Source: Bosea sp. 124 | GTDB taxonomy: Bacteria > Pseudomonadota > Alphaproteobacteria > Rhizobiales > Beijerinckiaceae | Direction of reading: 5' to 3' | Length of the DNA: 64,000 nt | NCBI RefSeq assembly: GCF_003046175.1 | Contig: NZ_PZZM01000001.1 | Span: forward strand, 2,745,001 to 2,809,000 | In this document: positions 59,897 to 64,000 of the stretch, one piece after another | Layout of the letters: every line of letters begins with the position of its first letter | Position numbering within the stretch: position 1 is the first letter of the stretch | Notes under the pieces: generated by a model | Told to the model about the DNA's origin: nothing | Seen by the model: the letters and a program-made list of their open reading frames with translations, nothing else | The model's database searches: none | Made by a program: the position numbers and the translations under genes

Positions 59897-61042
59897 TCAG
59901 ATGACGTACTGCCTCAAAGGCGGGAAGCCGTTGAAGGCGACGGCCGAATAGGTCGTCGTATAGGCGCCGGTGCCCTCGATCAGCACGCGGTCGCCGATCT
60001 CCAGGCTGAACGGCAGCATGTACGGGGTCTTCTCGTACATGACGTCGACCGAATCGCAGGTCGGGCCGGCGAGCACGCAGGGCACCGTCGCATCGCCGTC
60101 GCGGGCGGTGCGGATCGGGTAGCGGATCGCCTCGTCCATGGTCTCGGCGAGACCGTTGAACTTGCCGATGTCGAGATAGACCCAGCGGACGTTGTCGTCC
60201 TCGGCCTTCTTCGAGATCAGCACGACCTCGGCCTCGATCAGACCGGCTTCGCCGACCATGCCGCGGCCTGGCTCGATGATGGTCTCGGGCAGGCGGTTGC
60301 CGAAATGCTTCGACAGCGCCTGGAAGATCGCATCGCCATAGGCCGGAACGCCCGGGATCGGACGCAGGTAGCGCGCCGGGAAGCCGCCGCCGAGATTGAC
60401 CATCGAGAGCGACAGCCCACGGGTGGCGCACTCCTTGAACACCGTCGAGGCCGAGGCCAAGGCGGAATCCCAGGCGTTCACGTTCGACTGCTGCGAGCCG
60501 ACATGGAACGAGATGCCATAGGCGGTCAGGCCGAGACGATGGCCGTGCTCGAGCACGTCCGCGGCCATTTCGGGCACGCAGCCGAACTTGCGCGACAGCG
60601 GCCAGTCGGCGCCGGCACCGTCGCAGAGGATGCGGCAGAAGATGCGCGCGTCCTTGACGCCGGTCTTGTCGGCGGAACGCGCGATCTTCTCGACCTCGGC
60701 CGTGCAGTCGACGGCGAAGAGGCGCACGCCGAGCTCCATGGCGCGGGCGACGTCGCGCTCCTTCTTGATGGTGTTGCCGAAGGAGATGCGATCGGCGGTG
60801 GCACCGGCCGCGAGGGCGAGCTCGATCTCGACGACCGAGGCGCAATCGAAGCAGGAGCCGAGCTTAGCCAGCAAAGCGAGCACTTCCGGCGCAGGATTGG
60901 CCTTCACGGCGTAGAACACGCGCGTGTCGGGAAGGGCCCGCGAAAAGGCATGATAGTTCTCGCGCACGACATCGAGGTCGATGACGACGCAGGGACCGTC
61001 CTCGCGGCGGGTACGAAGGAACTCACGGATGCGCTCGGTCAT
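59897..61042 (-). CDS. Ornithine (lysine/ornithine) decarboxylase, fold-type III
   Basis: 381 residues. PLP Lys in RVFYAVKANPAPEVL near 50, HVGSQQSNVNAWDSAL, Gly-rich phosphate loop VNLGGGFPARYL, EPGRGMVGEAG, and the second-subunit active-site Cys in AGPTCDSVDVMYEKTP. Decarboxylates ornithine to putrescine as a dimer, feeding homospermidine synthase. Length and motifs fit the alphaproteobacterial ornithine/lysine decarboxylase rather than diaminopimelate decarboxylase. ATG 61042 (MTERIREF) has GGAGGGAGACG upstream. Preceded by a long structured leader. Confidence 0.92.
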   Translation of the reverse strand: MTERIREFLRTRREDGPCVVIDLDVVRENYHAFSRALPDTRVFYAVKANPAPEVLALLAKLGSCFDCASVVEIELALAAGATADRISFGNTIKKERDVARAMELGVRLFAVDCTAEVEKIARSADKTGVKDARIFCRILCDGAGADWPLSRKFGCVPEMAADVLEHGHRLGLTAYGISFHVGSQQSNVNAWDSALASASTVFKECATRGLSLSMVNLGGGFPARYLRPIPGVPAYGDAIFQALSKHFGNRLPETIIEPGRGMVGEAGLIEAEVVLISKKAEDDNVRWVYLDIGKFNGLAETMDEAIRYPIRTARDGDATVPCVLAGPTCDSVDVMYEKTPYMLPFSLEIGDRVLIEGTGAYTTTYSAVAFNGFPPLRQYVI

Positions 61043-61487
61043 GAGACGCGTCTCCCTCCGGCGCAAGCGGCGCCGATGCGACATGAAGCCGGCTGACGCG
61101 TCAGCGATTCAAGGCGCGATGGAGACGCCGAGAACAGCCGAACGTGACGTCCGGACTCTGAGTAACCGTCGCTTGGGGAGACCCCGCACGCCCGGCAATG
61201 AAGGACAAGCCTCTTCGGTGCTGGTCTTTGGAGGACCAGCGAGACCAAAAAAAGCCCGTTCCGTCGTTGCTTTAAGCTGCGTCCCCCGTGGAGATTCGGG
61301 GTTCGCCGGTTTCGCCTCCGGCTGCCAGTCGCTGTTCGGAGAGCAGCTCCCTTGGGGGGAACCGGGAGGCGTGATTTGAGGGGATATCCATCCCCCTCCA
61401 TCCGTCCTCCAACTCCTGGCGGCTGTCCGGCCTCTTGTCCGGATGCCCACCGACTGACACGCGGCCACAGGCACGTGCGAATTGGGT
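61043..61487 (-). ncRNA. Structured 5' leader of ornithine decarboxylase, candidate speF-type element
   Basis: About 445 nt from the predicted start site to the ATG contain no gene but several hairpins on the minus strand: GGGGAT-GGAT-ATCCCC (near 61379-61394), GCCGG-N8-CCGGC (near 61306-61324), CCCCG-N8-CGGGG (near 61285-61302), then a T-run (61247-61253) after CGGGC, and CTGGTC-N7-GACCAG just after it (61222-61240). The T-run after stable stems suggests conditional termination. The speF RNA motif is known upstream of ornithine decarboxylase in alphaproteobacteria; matching this leader to it is inference from location and length. Confidence 0.55.
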
Positions 61488-61493
61488 GAACGC

Positions 61494-61522
61494 GATATAC
61501 GGATGATGGGCCCCGCGTTCAA
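61494..61522 (-). promoter_or_regulatory. Sigma-70-type promoter for the ornithine decarboxylase leader
   Basis: On the minus strand TTGAAC (61522-61517) and TATATC (61499-61494) are separated by exactly 17 bases. This is a good match to the housekeeping promoter and predicts transcription starting near 61487. Confidence 0.6.
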
Positions 61523-62086
61523 GTTTTTTCTGACGGCCGGGTGCGGATTTTTTGACGAACCCTGTCCGACCGGGCCGGCCGCGTGAGGGCCGCCGCCGTG
61601 CCGCTTATGTCCGGCATCCTGCTTCCGCGCCTCGCCGAACCCGATCCGGCTGCCGAGCGGGGCCGGCACTTCGGGTGTGCGTCCTCCCGCTCTTCTTCCT
61701 GGAGGCCCGGCCTGGAGCAGACGCAGCGCTTGTCGATCAGCCCGGCGCGCGCGGTATCGATGCGCTTCATGCGGACGTTCCGGCGGCGGAGGAAACGATC
61801 GGGGCTCCGCGGCGCTGGCTGCCGGTCCCACCAAACGATCGGGATCAGAGACGTTGCTTCAGGATGCATTCGCCGGACTGTTGCGGGCGCGAGCGGCTGG
61901 CTGCGTCCGGCCAGGAACCGCCTCCAGACAGCGGTGCTGGCGCCTGCCAACGAGGTCTTGCTGCGGAGATGCCGTGCGGATCGCGGGTTTCGGCCCTAGA
62001 CCGGCCCCAATTCCTCGCCTAAGTCACTGGCAGACAAGCCTTTGACGGACTGCCTTCGGGCGACGCGAGAAGACCACGGACCCGCC
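61523..62086. other. 564-bp region between divergent odc and opgG, no supported gene
   Basis: Both strands have open frames over most of this stretch, but they are Arg/Pro/Ser-rich and overlap each other, as expected from GC-rich DNA without a gene. A T-run (61526-61531 region and 61549-61554) lies near its left edge. It should contain the opgG promoter. Confidence 0.5.
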
Positions 62087-63676
62087 ATGACCATCACAGA
62101 TCGCCGCCGTGTCCTGGCGGGGCTTTCAGCCGCCCTCAGCCTCTCGACGGCTCCGTCCGTCCTGCTGGCGCAACAGCCCGAGACGCGGCCCGAACCCGCG
62201 CCCGAGCCGCCGCAGCCGCGCTTCGGCTTCGAGGAGGTCGTCCGCCGTGCCCGCGAGATCGCCGCCGTGCCCTATGATCCCGGCCCGAACCTGCCCGAGC
62301 CGCTGTCGCGGCTCGACTTCGATTCCTGGCGCGATATCCGTTTTCGCTCCGAGCGGGCACTGCTGGCCCAGAACGGCGCGCCGTTCCGGATGCAGATGTT
62401 CCATCCGGGCTTCCTGTTCACGCGTCCGGTCGTGGTCAATGTCGTGCGCGACGGCGTGCCGACGCCGGTGCCCTATGCTGCGAACCTGTTCGACTATGGC
62501 CGGGTCAAGTTCGAGAAGCCGCTCCCGGTCAATCTCGGCTTCGCCGGCTTCCGGCTGCACTATCCGCTCAACGATCCGCGCATCTATGACGAGCTGATCT
62601 CCTTCATCGGCGCGAGCTATTTCCGCGTGCTCGGTCGCGACCAGCGCTACGGCCTGTCGGCGCGCGGGCTCGCGATCGGGGCCGGCGTGCCGGGCGGCGA
62701 GGAATTCCCGATGTTCCGGGAGTTCTGGGTCGAGGCACCGGCGGCCAATGCCGAGCGCGTCACGGTCTATGCCCTGCTCGATTCGGCCTCGGTGACGGGG
62801 GCCTATCGCTTCCACATCTATCCGGATGTCGATGCGGTGGTGGATGTCGGGGCGACGCTGTTCCCGCGCAAGACGATCGAGAAGCTCGGCCTGGCGCCGT
62901 TGACCTCGATGTTCTTCACCGGCGAGAACGATAGGCGCTTCCATGACGATTTCCGCACCGAGCTGCATGATTCAGATGGGCTGATGATCCATTCGGGCAC
63001 CGGCGAATGGATCTGGCGGCCGCTGCGCAACCCGCGCCTGCCGGCGGTGTCCTCCTTCGTCGAGCGCAATGTCCGCGGCTTCGGGCTGATGCAGCGCGAC
63101 CGTGTCTTCGAGCACTATCAGGATCTCGACCTGACCTATGAACTGCGACCGTCCTACTGGATCGAGCCGCAGGGCGACTGGGGCGAGGGCTCGGTCGAGC
63201 TGATCGAGATTCCGACCACCGACGAGACCAACGACAACATCGTCGCGCTCTGGGCACCGAAGACGCCGCTGGAGCCCGGGCGCGAATTCTCGTTCGGCTA
63301 CAAGCTGACGGCGATGATGGATTCGAGCGACCTGCATCCGGGCGGGCGCATCATCAACACCTATCAGGCGCGGCCGAAGGCGCTGGGCTCAGGCGAGCCG
63401 GTGCCTGCGGGGGCGCGGCGCTTCATCGTCGATTTCGCAGGGGGCGACCTCGACTATCATCTGCGCCAGCCGGAGAAGGTCGAGATCGTGCCGTCGATCG
63501 CCTATGGCCGGATTGACCGCGCCTTCATCGTGCCGAACCCGAAGACGCAAGGCTTCCGCGCCTTCATCGACATCGTCGTCGAGCCTGGCCAGCTCGCCGA
63601 GATGCGCGCCTTCCTCAAGAGCGGCGACAAGACCCTGACGGAGACCTGGAGCTATCCCTGGCGGGCGGAAGCCTGA
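62087..63676 (+). CDS. opgG: Periplasmic glucan biosynthesis protein OpgG/MdoG
   Basis: 529 residues. A Tat-type leader (DRRRVLAGLSAALSLSTAPSVLLAQ) exports it to the periplasm. The MdoG domain begins RFGFEEVVRRAREIAAVPYD and runs through DFDSWRDIRFRSERALL, FQMQMFHPGFLF-like FRMQMFHPGFLFTRPVVVNVV, ASYFRVLGRDQRYGLSARGLAI, and SMFFTGENDRRFHDDFRTELHDSDGLMIHSGTGEWIWRPLRNP. OpgG acts in synthesis or trimming of osmoregulated periplasmic glucans. No opgH is visible in the window. ATG 62087 gives the expected leader; the frame is open to 62042. Confidence 0.92.
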   Translation: MTITDRRRVLAGLSAALSLSTAPSVLLAQQPETRPEPAPEPPQPRFGFEEVVRRAREIAAVPYDPGPNLPEPLSRLDFDSWRDIRFRSERALLAQNGAPFRMQMFHPGFLFTRPVVVNVVRDGVPTPVPYAANLFDYGRVKFEKPLPVNLGFAGFRLHYPLNDPRIYDELISFIGASYFRVLGRDQRYGLSARGLAIGAGVPGGEEFPMFREFWVEAPAANAERVTVYALLDSASVTGAYRFHIYPDVDAVVDVGATLFPRKTIEKLGLAPLTSMFFTGENDRRFHDDFRTELHDSDGLMIHSGTGEWIWRPLRNPRLPAVSSFVERNVRGFGLMQRDRVFEHYQDLDLTYELRPSYWIEPQGDWGEGSVELIEIPTTDETNDNIVALWAPKTPLEPGREFSFGYKLTAMMDSSDLHPGGRIINTYQARPKALGSGEPVPAGARRFIVDFAGGDLDYHLRQPEKVEIVPSIAYGRIDRAFIVPNPKTQGFRAFIDIVVEPGQLAEMRAFLKSGDKTLTETWSYPWRAEA

Positions 63677-63781
63677 GCCCGGATATGGCTGCGCATGTTA
63701 CGACGCCGTGCATCCCTTGAAAGCATCTCGGAACGTCTCGGCTTGACCGGGATTGTATCCGGCGAGCCTTGGAGGAGAGCC

Positions 63782-64000
63782 ATGGACCAGGTCATCGACA
63801 ATCCCGAACAGAGCCGGTTCGAGCTCGCCCTTCCCGCGGGGACGGCGATCATCGCCTATCGGGTCGAGGGGGAGCGCATCGTCTTGATCCATACCGAGGT
63901 GCCGCAGGCGCTGTCGGGGCAGGGTGTCGGCTCAAGGCTCGCCAAGGGCGCCTTCGAGCTGATCCGGACGAGCGGGCGCAAGGTGGTGGCGCGTTGCGAG
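63782..64000 (+). CDS. GNAT-like N-acetyltransferase (YjdJ type), partial
   Basis: The first 73 codons run to the window edge. MDQVIDNPEQSRFELALPAG starts a small acetyltransferase; IVLIHTEVPQALSGQGVGSRLAKGAFELIRTSGRKVVARCE contains the acetyl-CoA loop (Q-G-x-G-S-R-L). Complete members are about 90-100 residues. GGAGGAGAG lies 6 bases before the ATG. The product is small, cytosolic and of unknown acceptor. Confidence 0.85.
   Translation, partial: MDQVIDNPEQSRFELALPAGTAIIAYRVEGERIVLIHTEVPQALSGQGVGSRLAKGAFELIRTSGRKVVARCE

Noticed and set aside
61552..62022. Overlapping open frames on both strands between ornithine decarboxylase and opgG
   Set aside because: Arg/Pro/Ser-rich, mutually overlapping and without motifs, as expected for non-coding GC-rich DNA.
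1..64000. CRISPR array or prophage
   Set aside because: No regularly spaced repeat-spacer pattern and no phage structural genes were found; the only clear mobile DNA is the tRNA-Gly island and its IS21 element.

Overview
The window is high-GC chromosomal DNA of an alphaproteobacterium, most likely a Hyphomicrobiales/Boseaceae-type soil or plant-associated bacterium (inference from gene content: hmuTUV with hutX and an IsdG/HmuQ-type heme oxygenase, homospermidine synthase with a type III ornithine decarboxylase, globin-coupled chemotaxis receptors, DUF1127, opgG, and many amino-acid ABC and TRAP transport genes). Gene order is dense, with many 1-4 base start/stop overlaps.

Layout. (1) 1-5.1 kb: end of a flippase-like membrane protein gene, then a divergent heme module, hutX plus a heme-degrading monooxygenase on the minus strand and hmuTUV on the plus strand, sharing a 39-bp near-perfect palindrome resembling an Irr box. 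(2) 5.1-8.7 kb: L,D-transpeptidase behind phased GATTCA repeats, a 2-hydroxyacid dehydrogenase, a DUF2853 protein and cyclopropane fatty acid synthase. (3) 8.7-33.3 kb: a long catabolic region. An Lrp regulator is followed by a ThDP enzyme, a saccharopine-dehydrogenase-like protein, an amino-acid-type ABC importer, an Asp/Glu-racemase-like enzyme, a degenerate SDR and an enolase-superfamily enzyme. Next come a TRAP importer, NIPSNAP, an alpha/beta hydrolase, aspartate dehydrogenase, two SDRs and a dihydrodipicolinate-synthase-family aldolase. A second ABC importer, a hydroxyacid dehydrogenase, a FadR-type regulator, an acid-sugar-dehydratase-like enolase and another SDR finish the region. Together these look like uptake and oxidation of hydroxy-, amino- or sugar-acid substrates. 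(4) 33.3-37.4 kb: two adjacent globin-coupled methyl-accepting chemotaxis genes, each broken by a frameshift within or just before its globin domain, followed by a Crp/Fnr regulator.

(5) 37.6-49.4 kb: an approximately 11.7-kb genomic island inserted in a tRNA-Gly(GCC) gene and bounded by 99-bp direct repeats (98/99 identical). The left copy carries a 46-nt tRNA remnant and the right copy is part of the intact tRNA. No integrase is visible. Cargo: an HTH gene broken by an IS21-family element, a lipoprotein, an AT-rich patch with a small secreted protein and a LuxR-type regulator, an OmpA-domain protein without an obvious signal peptide, a Crp/Fnr regulator facing a membrane adenylate/guanylate cyclase with its orphan periplasmic binding protein, a DUF1127 protein and an HNH endonuclease.

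(6) 49.6-64 kb: core-like genes: prolyl-tRNA editing protein, CnoX-like thioredoxin, Lon-substrate-binding-domain protein, UMF1-type MFS transporter, homospermidine synthase, a Ugp-like importer lacking an ATPase gene but linked to a phosphodiesterase, an acetyltransferase, ornithine decarboxylase with a roughly 445-nt structured leader (candidate speF-type element), periplasmic glucan protein OpgG and the start of a second acetyltransferase. Ornithine decarboxylase (putrescine) and homospermidine synthase form one polyamine pathway although they are about 5 kb apart.
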